NCBI RefSeq assembly: GCF_000259235.1
Contig: NC_017733.1
Location: 1,116,001-1,180,000, forward strand
Direction: 5' to 3'
Source: Helicobacter pylori_CU
GTDB lineage: Bacteria; Campylobacterota; Campylobacteria; Campylobacterales; Helicobacteraceae
Length of the DNA: 64,000 bases
Shown here: positions 37,195-46,062 of the stretch, piece by piece
Layout of the letters: every line of letters starts with the position of its first letter
Position numbering within the stretch: the first letter of the stretch is position 1
Program-made: the position numbers and the translations under genes
Notes under the pieces: model-generated
What the model saw: only the letters and a program-made list of their open reading frames with translations
The model's database searches: none
What the model was told of the DNA's origin: nothing

Positions 37195-38169
37195 ATGAAC
37201 CAAGAAATTTTAGATGTATTGATAGTGGGTGCAGGGCCTGGGGGCATTGCCACGGCCGTAGAATGCGAAATAGCCGGCGTTAAAAAAGTGCTTTTATGCG
37301 AAAAAACCGAAAGCCATTCAGGCATGTTAGAGAAGTTTTATAAAGCCGGTAAAAGGATTGATAAAGATTATAAAAAGCAAGTCGTAGAGCTTAAAGGGCA
37401 TATCCCTTTTAAAGACAGCTTTAAAGAAGAAACTTTAGAGAATTTCACTAACCTTTTAAAAGAGCACCGCATCACGCCAAGCTATAAAACCGATATTGAG
37501 AGCGTGAAAAAAGAGGGCGAATACTTTAAAATCACCACCACTTCTAACACAACCTATCATGCTAAATTTGTGGTGGTTGCGATCGGGAAAATGGGCCAGC
37601 CAAACCGCCCTACTACTTATAAAATCCCTGTTGCGCTCTCCAAACAAGTGGTTTTTAGCATCAATGATTGTAAGGAAAATGAAAAAACCCTTGTGATCGG
37701 CGGAGGCAACTCAGCGGTGGAATACGCCATTGCTTTGTGTAAAACCACCCCTACCACCCTCAATTACCGCAAAAAAGAATTCAGCCGCATCAATGAAGAC
37801 AACGCTAAAAACTTGCAAGAAGTCCTAGACAACAACACGCTTAAAAGCAAGCTTGGAGTGGATATTGAAAGCCTAGAAGAAGATGGGGCTCAAATTAAGG
37901 TTAATTTCACCGATAACACGAGCGAGAGTTTTGATCGTTTGCTGTATGCGATCGGCGGCTCTACCCCTTTAGAGTTTTTTAAACGCTGTTCTTTAGAATT
38001 AGATCCTAGCACCAATATCCCTGTGGTGAAAGAAAATTTAGAGAGCAACAATATCCCTAATTTGTTCATCGTGGGCGATATTTTATTCAAATCAGGGGCG
38101 AGCATCGCTACCGCGCTCAATCATGGCTATGATGTCGCTATAGAAATCGCTAAAAGGTTGCACTCTTAA
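37195..38169 (+). CDS. fqrB: Flavodoxin:NADP+ (quinone) reductase FqrB, thioredoxin-reductase-like
   Basis: 324 residues with two dinucleotide-binding sites: VGAGPGGIATAVE (residues 11-23, FAD) and VIGGGNSAVEYAIAL (about 164-178, NADPH). The C-terminal block NLFIVGDILFKSGASIATALNHGYDVA binds FAD. There is no CxxC redox pair, so it is not a thioredoxin reductase despite that fold. The H. pylori homologue transfers electrons between reduced flavodoxin and NADP+, linking pyruvate oxidation to NADPH. Position near fldA fits. Confidence 0.9.
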   Translation: MNQEILDVLIVGAGPGGIATAVECEIAGVKKVLLCEKTESHSGMLEKFYKAGKRIDKDYKKQVVELKGHIPFKDSFKEETLENFTNLLKEHRITPSYKTDIESVKKEGEYFKITTTSNTTYHAKFVVVAIGKMGQPNRPTTYKIPVALSKQVVFSINDCKENEKTLVIGGGNSAVEYAIALCKTTPTTLNYRKKEFSRINEDNAKNLQEVLDNNTLKSKLGVDIESLEEDGAQIKVNFTDNTSESFDRLLYAIGGSTPLEFFKRCSLELDPSTNIPVVKENLESNNIPNLFIVGDILFKSGASIATALNHGYDVAIEIAKRLHS

Positions 38170-38175
38170 AACCGC

Positions 38176-39336
38176 TCACTCATCAAACGGCTTAGCCTTA
38201 TACAAAAAGAAAAAGAGGATGAGAAGCGTTAGGGAAAAATGCATGGTGATGATAGTTAGGGGCGAGAAGTAACGCAGTTCCAAACTGCTGAGCGATAAAA
38301 CTAGCACAGAGACCACGCGCACACAGCTTGATGAAAGCGATGAGAGCGAGGAAATGTTATTTTTAGAAACGAATTTGGAGAATTGATAGTTTAAGCAATA
38401 ACTCATGTAAGTGAAAAACGCCACCATGAGCGCATACACCCCTATAAAACAATAAGGGATATTGCTAAGCAACAAGGGGCTAACGCTTAACAACACCAAA
38501 AGCGAACTCAAGGCGATTTTTTGGCTGTAATTTTTGGCTTTTAAAAAATGAATGAGGATAGAAATCACTTGAAAAGCGATATAAAACATAAAAAGGTATT
38601 GCTCTTTAATGCCTTGTTTTAAAAAATACGCTTGCCACATTTGAAAATGGCTCATAAAAAAGATAGGCGTAATCAAATGCCCCACTAACAAAATTTTAAG
38701 CTTGGGGTTATCTTTAAGCTCTTTAAGACTGCCTTTGACTTGCTCTTTAAGGAGTTTCAGGCTTTTTTGGCTTTTAAAATCCCCTTCTTTTTCTTTAAAA
38801 TAAAACACGATCGTTAGCGCACAAAGCATGATTAAAAAAATCCCCACGATATACAGCATCGCATGGATTTTGAGATACAAAAACGATCCCAAAGAGCTCC
38901 CTATAATCATGCCTAAATAAGTAATTTGATTGTTTTTGGCTAAAAACTTGGATAAATCCTTTTTATTTTCTTTAATGTCCGTGATGAGTGAAGCTTCAAT
39001 CGTGCCGCTAGAGCATGCGCTATACAAACCATACAGCCCCCACGCTAAAAGCATGAAAATAAAGCTATCAAAAAACAGCACAAACGAAAAACTAGCGATT
39101 AAAAAGGCATTAGAAACCAAGAATAAATTTTTCCGACTCATCAAATCCGCTAAAACGCCGCTTGGGTATTCAGCCACTAGCACGCAAAAACTAAAAAAGG
39201 TTTGCACGAGCAAGATTTCACTCAAACTAAGCCCTTTAGAAAGCAACAAGGGGGTTAAAATCGCATGGGGCAAGCTTTGAGCGATGATTAAGAGAAAATT
39301 CGCCCCATAGTAAGCTAAAATGTTTTTCCTTAACAT
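38176..39336 (-). CDS. MFS transporter
   Basis: 386 residues with about 12 hydrophobic segments. After the second helix, FSFCVLVAEYPSGVLADLMSRKNLFLVS matches the major-facilitator loop motif (GxLaDrxgRkxxl). The rest is divergent, with basic loops such as YFKEKEGDFKSQKSLKLLKEQVKG in the centre. H. pylori genomes often label this gene tetA(P)-like, but drug specificity cannot be read from sequence. It is convergent with fqrB, seven bases apart, and divergent from pgi. Confidence 0.82.
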   Translation of the reverse strand: MLRKNILAYYGANFLLIIAQSLPHAILTPLLLSKGLSLSEILLVQTFFSFCVLVAEYPSGVLADLMSRKNLFLVSNAFLIASFSFVLFFDSFIFMLLAWGLYGLYSACSSGTIEASLITDIKENKKDLSKFLAKNNQITYLGMIIGSSLGSFLYLKIHAMLYIVGIFLIMLCALTIVFYFKEKEGDFKSQKSLKLLKEQVKGSLKELKDNPKLKILLVGHLITPIFFMSHFQMWQAYFLKQGIKEQYLFMFYIAFQVISILIHFLKAKNYSQKIALSSLLVLLSVSPLLLSNIPYCFIGVYALMVAFFTYMSYCLNYQFSKFVSKNNISSLSSLSSSCVRVVSVLVLSLSSLELRYFSPLTIITMHFSLTLLILFFFLYKAKPFDE

Positions 39337-39399
39337 TTGAAAATTGTAATTAAAACTAGCTTATAATAGAGTGTTATATCTTTTATTTAAGGGGTATTG

Positions 39400-41037
39400 A
39401 TGCTAACCCAATTAAAAACTTATCCAAAATTACTCAAACATTATGAAGAAATCAAAGAAGCGCATATGCGCGATTGGTTTTTTAAAGACAAAGAGCGAGC
39501 GAGCCGCTATTTTTTGCAATTTGAAAGCTTGAGTTTGGATTATTCCAAAAACCGCCTGAACGATACCACTTTAAAGCTTCTTTTTGAATTAGCGAAGGAT
39601 TGTTCTTTAAAAGAAAAGATTGAAGCGATGTTTAAGGGCGAAAAAATCAACACCACCGAAAAAAGGGCCGTTTTACACACCGCCTTAAGAAGCTTGAATG
39701 ACGCAGAAATCTTGCTAGACAACATGGAAGTGTTAAAAAGTGTGAGAAGCGTTTTAAAACGCATGCGAGCCTTTAGCGATAGCGTGAGAAGCGGTAAAAG
39801 ACTAGGCTATACCAATCAAGTGATCACCGATATTGTCAATATCGGTATTGGAGGGTCAGATTTAGGCGCTTTAATGGTTTGCACCGCCTTAAAACGCTAC
39901 GCCCACCCGAGATTAAAAATGCATTTTGTGTCTAATGTGGATGGCACGCAGATTTTAGACGTTTTGGAAAAAATCAATCCGGCTAGCACGCTTTTTATCG
40001 TGGCTTCTAAGACTTTTTCCACTCAAGAAACCTTAACCAACGCCCTAACCGCTAGAAAATGGTTTGTAGAAAGGAGCGGCGATGAAAAACATATCGCTAA
40101 ACACTTTGTAGCGGTATCCACCAATAAAGAAGCCGTGCAACAATTTGGCATTGACGAACATAACATGTTTGAATTTTGGGATTTTGTAGGGGGGCGCTAT
40201 AGCTTGTGGTCGGCTATTGGCTTATCCATTATGATCTATTTGGGGAAGAAAAATTTTAACGCTCTTTTGAAAGGGGCGTATTTGATGGATGAGCATTTTA
40301 GAAACGCCCCTTTTGAAAGCAATTTACCCGTTTTAATGGGGCTAATTGGCGTGTGGTATATCAATTTTTTCCAATCCAAAAGCCATTTGATCGCCCCTTA
40401 CGATCAGTATTTGAGGCATTTCCCTAAATTCATTCAGCAACTGGATATGGAAAGCAATGGCAAACGCATCAGCAAAAAAGGCGAAACCATCCCCTATGAC
40501 ACCTGCCCTGTTGTTTGGGGCGATATGGGCATTAACGCTCAGCATGCCTTTTTCCAGCTCTTGCATCAAGGCACGCATTTAATCCCCATTGATTTTATCG
40601 CCTCTTTGGATAAAAAGCCTAACGCTAAAGGCCACCATGAGATTTTATTCAGCAATGTTTTAGCGCAAGCACAAGCCTTCATGAAAGGCAAAAGTTATGA
40701 AGAAGCGTTTGGCGAACTGCTTTCTAAAGGCTTAGACAAAGATGAAGCCAAAGACTTGGCCCACCACAGGGTGTTTTTTGGCAACCGCCCCTCTAATATC
40801 CTTTTATTAGAAAAGATTTCACCAAGCAATATTGGGGCGTTAGTGGCTCTTTATGAGCATAAAGTCTTTGTGCAAGGGGTTATTTGGGATATTAACAGCT
40901 TTGATCAATGGGGCGTGGAGCTTGGGAAAGAATTAGCCGTGCCGATTTTACAAGAATTAGAAGGGCATAAAAGCAACGCTTATTTTGACAGCTCCACTAA
41001 GCATTTAATAGAATTGTATAAAAATTACAACCAATAG
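39400..41037 (+). CDS. pgi: Glucose-6-phosphate isomerase
   Basis: 545 residues. Typical blocks: VNIGIGGSDLGALMVCTAL (about residues 148-166), FIVASKTFSTQETLTNA, GGRYSLWSAIGLS, and QQLDMESNGKRI. These cover the phosphosugar-binding SIS domains and the catalytic Glu region. It interconverts glucose-6-phosphate and fructose-6-phosphate. The ATG at 39400 follows AAGGGG; an in-frame TTG precedes it by one codon but is less likely. H. pylori lacks phosphofructokinase, so this enzyme serves mainly gluconeogenesis and the pentose pathway. Confidence 0.98.
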   Translation: MLTQLKTYPKLLKHYEEIKEAHMRDWFFKDKERASRYFLQFESLSLDYSKNRLNDTTLKLLFELAKDCSLKEKIEAMFKGEKINTTEKRAVLHTALRSLNDAEILLDNMEVLKSVRSVLKRMRAFSDSVRSGKRLGYTNQVITDIVNIGIGGSDLGALMVCTALKRYAHPRLKMHFVSNVDGTQILDVLEKINPASTLFIVASKTFSTQETLTNALTARKWFVERSGDEKHIAKHFVAVSTNKEAVQQFGIDEHNMFEFWDFVGGRYSLWSAIGLSIMIYLGKKNFNALLKGAYLMDEHFRNAPFESNLPVLMGLIGVWYINFFQSKSHLIAPYDQYLRHFPKFIQQLDMESNGKRISKKGETIPYDTCPVVWGDMGINAQHAFFQLLHQGTHLIPIDFIASLDKKPNAKGHHEILFSNVLAQAQAFMKGKSYEEAFGELLSKGLDKDEAKDLAHHRVFFGNRPSNILLLEKISPSNIGALVALYEHKVFVQGVIWDINSFDQWGVELGKELAVPILQELEGHKSNAYFDSSTKHLIELYKNYNQ

Positions 41038-41343
41038 GCTTTATCTTACAACCAGATAAAACCTAAAAAACGATAAAACAAAGCTTAACCCCCATTTTCA
41101 AGCGCTCCATTCAAAATAATCCGTTAATCATAACGGATTTTAGCACCATATATTAGCCATTTGAATTTAAAGAGAGTAAATTTTCCACAAATTGATCGTT
41201 TTTAGCTTTTAAAAGCTTGACTTTCTCATCATATGCATTATTTTACATATTATAATTACTTCAAAGCTAAGAATAATAAAAATCAAAGAATAGATTTATC
41301 TTTAAAGTATCTGCATTTATCAATCTCATTTTAGGAGGTATGC
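41038..41343. other. 306-base gap between pgi and hofH with inverted repeat and promoter-like sequence
   Basis: A perfect 9-bp inverted repeat (AATCCGTTA at 41118-41126, TAACGGATT at 41131-41139) ends in a short T-run and may terminate pgi or bind a regulator. TATAAT at 41251-41256 is a good -10 candidate for hofH, giving a leader of about 80 bases that ends in a strong AGGAGG. No open frame is present. Confidence 0.5.
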
Positions 41344-42759
41344 ATGAAAAAGGCAAGTCAGGTTTTATTCTTTGGGGCATTTTTAAGCTCTTCTTTACAA
41401 GGTTTTGAAGCTAAGCTCAACGGCTTTGTGGATCAATCCAGCACGATCGGTTTTAACCAGCATAAAATCAATAAAGAAAGAGGCATCTACCCTATGCAGC
41501 AATTCGCAACGATTGCGGGCTATTTAGGGCTTGGTTTTAGCCTGTTACCCAAAAAGGTTTCAGACCATGTTCTAAAAGGCAAAATAGGGGGCATGGTCGG
41601 ATCTATTTTCTATGACGGCACGAAGAAGTTTGAAGACGGATCTGTGGCTTACAACCTCTTTGGTTATTACGATGGGTTTATGGGGGGCTATACGAATATC
41701 TTACAGACCGATAGCCTTGAAACACAGAACATGAAACACAACAAAAATGTCCGCAATTATGTCTTTAGCGATGCGTATTTAGAATACGCTTATAAGAATT
41801 ATTTTGAAATAAAAGCCGGACGCTATCTCTCCACTATGCCTTATAAAAGCGGTCAAACGCAAGGCTTTCAAGTTTCTGGGCAATACAAGCATGCGCGCTT
41901 GACTTGGTTTAGCTCTTTTGGGAGGGCGTTCGCTTACGGCTCGTTTTTAATGGATTGGTTTGCCGCTAGGACCACTTATAGCGGAGGCTTTACCAAAAAC
42001 GATAAGGGAGGTTATGATAGCCATGGGCGAAAGGTGCTTTATGGCACGCATGCGGTGCAACTCACCTATAAACCTCATCGTTTCCTCATAGAAGGCTTTT
42101 ATTACCTTTCGCCTCAAATCTTTAACGCTCCAGGCGTTAAGATTGGTTGGGACTCTAACCCTAATTTTAGTGGCACAGGCTTTCGCTCTGATACAGCTGT
42201 CATAGGGTTTTTTCCCATTTACTACCCTTGGATGATCGTTAAATCCAATGGAAGCCCGGTCTATAAATACGACACGCCTGCCACTCAAAACGGGCAAAAC
42301 CTCATTATCCGCCAACGCTTTGACATCAACAATTACAATGTTTCAATCGCCTTTTATAAAGTCTTTCAAAACGCTAATGGTTGGATAGGCAACATGGGTA
42401 ATCCAAGCGGTGTGATCATGGGGAGTAACAGCGTCTATGCGGGTTTTACAGGCACAGCCCTTAAAAGAGACGCCGCTACCATTCTCTTGTCTTGTGGTGG
42501 CACTCATTTTGCCAAAAAATTCACATGGAAATTCGCCACGCAATACTCCAATTCCGTGGTCTCTTGGGAAGCGAGAGCGATGATCTCTTTAGGCTATAAA
42601 TTCAATGAATATTTGAGCGGCAGCGTGGATCTTGCGTATTATGGCGTGCATACTAACAAAGGCTTTAAACCGGGTGAAAACGGGCCTGTGCCTAAAGATT
42701 TCCCCGCCCTTTATTCTGACAGGAGCGCGTTATACACGGCTCTAGTAGCATCTTTTTGA
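41344..42759 (+). CDS. hofH: Outer membrane porin-like protein HofH
   Basis: 471 residues. The signal peptide is residues 1 to about 20 (VLFFGAFLSSSLQG), then FEAKLNGFVDQSSTIGFNQHKINKERGIYPMQQFATIAGYLGLGF, typical of Hof/OprD-like porins in Helicobacter. Repeated beta-strand patterns follow (YLEYAYKNYFEIKAGRYLSTMPY, YNVSIAFYKVFQNANG, SGSVDLAYYGVHTN), ending in terminal Phe (YTALVASF). AGGAGG lies five bases before the ATG. Substrate is unknown. Its last codons form half of the first hairpin of the repeat array downstream. Confidence 0.85.
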   Translation: MKKASQVLFFGAFLSSSLQGFEAKLNGFVDQSSTIGFNQHKINKERGIYPMQQFATIAGYLGLGFSLLPKKVSDHVLKGKIGGMVGSIFYDGTKKFEDGSVAYNLFGYYDGFMGGYTNILQTDSLETQNMKHNKNVRNYVFSDAYLEYAYKNYFEIKAGRYLSTMPYKSGQTQGFQVSGQYKHARLTWFSSFGRAFAYGSFLMDWFAARTTYSGGFTKNDKGGYDSHGRKVLYGTHAVQLTYKPHRFLIEGFYYLSPQIFNAPGVKIGWDSNPNFSGTGFRSDTAVIGFFPIYYPWMIVKSNGSPVYKYDTPATQNGQNLIIRQRFDINNYNVSIAFYKVFQNANGWIGNMGNPSGVIMGSNSVYAGFTGTALKRDAATILLSCGGTHFAKKFTWKFATQYSNSVVSWEARAMISLGYKFNEYLSGSVDLAYYGVHTNKGFKPGENGPVPKDFPALYSDRSALYTALVASF

Positions 42760-42899
42760 TGCTGTCTCCTATAATATGGTAGGCGTTTTAACGCTACCCT
42801 ATGAATATGATAGGCGTCATTTTGATGCTACGATCACAAAAAATAGTAGGCATTATTTTGATGCTGTCTCCTACGATATGATAGGCGTTTTTTAACGCT
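42747..42899 (+). repeat. Five tandem hairpin repeats, 32-36 base period, after hofH
   Basis: Each unit ends in a small stem-loop of the form (A/G)GC-x-x ... x-x-GCT; the GCT ends lie at 42763, 42795, 42829, 42865 and 42899. Stems are GCATC/GATGC, GCGTT/AACGC, GCGTCA/TGATGC, GCAT/ATGC and GCGTT/AACGC, so stem bases change in pairs. The units are joined by related spacers (GTCTCCTA..ATATG(G/A)TAGGCG). The first stem overlaps the hofH stop codon. Confidence 0.75.
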
Positions 42900-43106
42900 G
42901 TTCCTCTAATCTCTATATAAAATTTCTTTTCAAGCAAAAGCCCTTTGTTAATCATACCCATTAAGCAAAATATCCATTATCTTCATCATCTTTAAAATTG
43001 AGCTTTTAAAAAGCAAACGATAGTTTTTTAAAAACCAAAACAGAAATCCCAAACATCTTTAGTGTTTGGCGCTTCACGAACAGGGTCAAACTTTTTTTAT
43101 GGATTT

Positions 43107-43131
43107 AAAGGGGGCTAAAAACCCCTTTTTT
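43107..43131. terminator. Bidirectional terminator between hofH and cstA
   Basis: AAAGGGGG-CTAAAAA-CCCCTTTTTT forms a short GC stem with A and T runs on either side. It lies three bases beyond the cstA stop and is oriented to stop transcription from both convergent genes. Confidence 0.75.
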
Positions 43132-43133
43132 AT

Positions 43134-45197
43134 TCAAGCGGCTTTGATATAGGGCGTTTCAGCCAGCGGCGGGTAAATTTGATTTTTAAAATAAGCGTTT
43201 GAGCAAATCCTAACGCTCACTATTAAAACCAATAGCGCCACGAGCATGAAAAACACGCACAAAATCGCATCAATCGCATGGTTAAAAAAGGATTTTTGGA
43301 GCGTTTTTAGCGCTTTTTCATCGGTAGTGAGCGCGATTTTTTCTTTGATGATTTGCATTTGTGCCACATGGGAAACGTTATTCAGCACGCTATCATTACT
43401 CTTTGGCATTACTTTTAAAATACCGCTATAAAAAGTGATAAATAAAATCAAAACTGCCGGCAAGGCGCTTATTATCGCCCCCTTAAAACGCCCCATTTTA
43501 AACAACACCACCGTAACCAGCAACAACGCCATGCCCGCTAACATCTGATTGCTCACGCCAAATAAAGGCCATAGCGTATAAATCCCCCCTTTAGGGTCAA
43601 TCGTGCCTTGATACAAGAAATACCCCCACCCTGCCACACACAAAAGAGTGGCAAAAATCCCAGCTTTATAAGAGCTAAGATTACCCAAAGGCTTATAAAC
43701 ATTACCGAGCAGATCTTGAATCATAAAACGAGCGGTTCGTGTGCCAGCATCCACAGCGGTTAAAATGAACAAAGCTTCAAACAAAATCGCAAAATGATAC
43801 CAAAACGCCATCACGCTTGGATCCCCTAAAATGTGATACACGATCATCGCTAAACCGATCGCAAAAGTGGGCGCCCCACCGGTGCGGCTCAAAATGGAGC
43901 TTTCGCCAATGTTTTTAGTCATCTCACTGATTTCTTCAGCGCTGATACTAAACCCCCATGAGCTAATCACCGAAGCCGCATCAGCTATGTCTTTACCGAT
44001 GCTCACTTCTGGGGAATTGATAGCGAAATAAAGCCCTGGGTGCAAAATCCCTGCACACACCAACGCCATAAGAGCCACGACGCTCTCCATCACCATAGAG
44101 CCATAGCCCACTAGCCTGGCGTCGCTTTCTTTAGCGAGCATTTTAGGGGTCGTGCCTGAAGAAATTAAAGCATGAAAGCCGCTAATCGTCCCGCAAGCCA
44201 CCGTGATAAACAAGAAAGGGAACACGCTTCCTGCAAACACAGGCCCACTGCCATCTACAAAGGGCGTGATTTTAGGGATTTGTAAGGGCGGAGCGACAAA
44301 AACAATGGCCACAACCAACACCCCTATAACGCCAATTTTTAAAAAAGTGCTTAAATAATCTCGTGGAGCGAGTAAAAACCATACCGGTAAAATAGAAGCC
44401 ACAAACCCATAGCCCATGATCATCCACGCTAAAGAGCCGGCCTCAAAAGTAAAAATTGACGCTAGTTTGGGATCTAAAGAAACGTATTTACCCGCATAAA
44501 TCGCTATAATCAACAAAATAAAGCCGATAACAGAAACTTCTAAAATCTTATGCGGCCTGAAAAACCGCATGTAAAGCCCCATAAGAATCGCAATGGGAAT
44601 AGTCATTGCGATCGTAAAAAAGCCCCAAGGCGAATGCGCCAAAGCCTTCACCACCACCATCGCTAAAATCGCAATGATAATGAGCATGATCCCTAAAATG
44701 CCAAGACTTGCGATCATGCCTACAAATTGACCCATTTCAAGCTTGATCATTTCGCCTAAAGACTTGCCATCGCGCCTAATGGAAGCAAAAAGCACCACAA
44801 AATCATGCACGCAACCCCCTAGAACCGAGCCTATCAAAATCCATAGAATAGAGGGCAAGTAACCCATTTGAGCGGCTAGTATCGGACCTACTAAAGGGCC
44901 AGCCCCAGCAATAGCGGCGAAATGATGCCCAAAGGTGATGGCTTTATCGGTTGGCACAAAATCCTTGCCGTCATTCCTTATGCATGCAGGCGTGGCTCTG
45001 TTATCGTCTAGTTTTAACACCCGATAAGCGATAAAATGGCTATAAAAACGATAGCCTATGCTATAAATGCAAGCACTCGCTACTACAAGCCATAGCGTGT
45101 TAATGCTCTCACCCTTGTGTAAGGCTAACACCCCTAAACAGATCGCCCCTAAAATAGCTACAAAGACCCAAGCCAAAGAAACTAAACTTTTTTGCAT
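43134..45197 (-). CDS. cstA: Carbon starvation protein CstA (peptide/pyruvate transporter family)
   Basis: 687 residues, about 16-18 membrane segments. The N-terminal CstA block GYRFYSHFIAYRVLKLDDNRATPA, then DFVPTDKAITFGHHFAAIAGAGPLVGPILAAQMGYLP, is highly conserved. C-terminal FALTAVDAGTRTARFMIQDLLG-like (ILTAVDAGTRTARFM) is also present. The ATG at 45197 is preceded by GGAGAGGA; an upstream ATG (45227) has no such site. CstA/BtsT proteins import peptides or pyruvate. A perfect inverted repeat lies just upstream of the ribosome binding site (45211-45228). Confidence 0.94.
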   Translation of the reverse strand: MQKSLVSLAWVFVAILGAICLGVLALHKGESINTLWLVVASACIYSIGYRFYSHFIAYRVLKLDDNRATPACIRNDGKDFVPTDKAITFGHHFAAIAGAGPLVGPILAAQMGYLPSILWILIGSVLGGCVHDFVVLFASIRRDGKSLGEMIKLEMGQFVGMIASLGILGIMLIIIAILAMVVVKALAHSPWGFFTIAMTIPIAILMGLYMRFFRPHKILEVSVIGFILLIIAIYAGKYVSLDPKLASIFTFEAGSLAWMIMGYGFVASILPVWFLLAPRDYLSTFLKIGVIGVLVVAIVFVAPPLQIPKITPFVDGSGPVFAGSVFPFLFITVACGTISGFHALISSGTTPKMLAKESDARLVGYGSMVMESVVALMALVCAGILHPGLYFAINSPEVSIGKDIADAASVISSWGFSISAEEISEMTKNIGESSILSRTGGAPTFAIGLAMIVYHILGDPSVMAFWYHFAILFEALFILTAVDAGTRTARFMIQDLLGNVYKPLGNLSSYKAGIFATLLCVAGWGYFLYQGTIDPKGGIYTLWPLFGVSNQMLAGMALLLVTVVLFKMGRFKGAIISALPAVLILFITFYSGILKVMPKSNDSVLNNVSHVAQMQIIKEKIALTTDEKALKTLQKSFFNHAIDAILCVFFMLVALLVLIVSVRICSNAYFKNQIYPPLAETPYIKAA

Positions 45198-45210
45198 GTC
45201 CTCTCCATTT

Positions 45211-45228
45211 AATGATTGTTTAATCATT
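45211..45228 (-). promoter_or_regulatory. Inverted repeat in the cstA leader next to the ribosome binding site
   Basis: AATGATT (45211-45217) and AATCATT (45222-45228) form a perfect 7-bp stem with a 4-base loop. On the transcript it sits just before a GGAGAGGA ribosome binding site that holds two GGA motifs. This resembles CsrA-type translational control, but is unproven. Confidence 0.4.
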
Positions 45229-45407
45229 GTTGTTAATTTCAGCCAGTTTTTTATTATAATCCAAAATTTCTTTGAATAGTGGCAAAACGGCTCATAAACT
45301 TCCCATAATAAGGGCTTGGGTTTTCCAAACTTCTAACAATTGGGGTGAATAAGAGCTGTTTTTAAACATGATGCTTTAAAGCGTCATTAATTTTAAGGTA
45401 TAGCGTT

Positions 45408-46061
45408 ATGGCATTAGATTGGGATTTTATGTTTCACTCCATCCCCGCGTTTTTTAAGGGGTTAGAACTCACGCTTTATATTTCTTTTTTTGGGATTTTA
45501 CTCTCTCTTTTGGTGGGGTTTTTGTGCGCGATCGTTTTGTATTTTAAAACGCGCTTTATCTCCCCTATCGTCTATATCTATGGCGAAATTGCCAGGAACA
45601 CGCCCCTACTCATCCAGCTTTTCTTTTTGTATTACGGGTTGAATGAAATCGGTTTGAGCGCTTTAGAGTGCGCGATTTTAGCACTAGGGTTTTTGGGTGG
45701 GGGGTATATGAGTCAAAGTTTTTTGCTTGGGTTTAAAAGCTTAGCTTCCATTCAAAGAGAAAGCGCTTTGAGTTTAGGGTTTAGCCCCTTGAAAATGATG
45801 TATTATATTACTCTGCCTCAAAGCTTAAGCGTTTCCATGCCTTCCATAGGGGCGAATGTGATTTTTTTACTCAAAGAAACTTCTGTGGTGGGCGCGATAG
45901 CCCTAACCGATATTATGTTTGTAGCGAAAGATTTTATTGGCATTTATTACAAAACGACTGAAAGCCTTTTGATGTTAAGCCTCACTTATTTGATCGCTTT
46001 ACTCCCTTTAAGCGTTTTGTTTGTGATCTTAGAGCGTTTCTTTAAAAAGAAAGTGGCTTAA
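45408..46061 (+). CDS. glnP: Amino acid ABC transporter permease (GlnP-like)
   Basis: 217 residues, His/Glu/Gln/Arg-type permease. It shows an N-terminal GLELTLYISFFGILLSLLVGFLCAI and the conserved EIARNTPLLIQLFFLYYGL, with the ATPase-contacting loop ESALSLGFSPLKMMYYITLPQSLSVSMPSIGANVIFLLKETSVVGAIAL (EAA motif). It is the first of four consecutive plus-strand genes for a polar amino acid importer. Its stop lies one base before the next permease, so the two subunits are translationally coupled and probably form a heterodimer. Confidence 0.93.
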   Translation: MALDWDFMFHSIPAFFKGLELTLYISFFGILLSLLVGFLCAIVLYFKTRFISPIVYIYGEIARNTPLLIQLFFLYYGLNEIGLSALECAILALGFLGGGYMSQSFLLGFKSLASIQRESALSLGFSPLKMMYYITLPQSLSVSMPSIGANVIFLLKETSVVGAIALTDIMFVAKDFIGIYYKTTESLLMLSLTYLIALLPLSVLFVILERFFKKKVA

Positions 46062-46062
46062 A

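Noticed and set aside
37195..38169. Thioredoxin reductase
   Set aside because: The fold is that of the family, but no CxxC active-site pair exists; flavodoxin reductase fits better.
42747..42899. CRISPR-like repeats after hofH
   Set aside because: Repeats are short hairpins with 32-36 base period and related spacers; there are no cas genes and no unique spacers.
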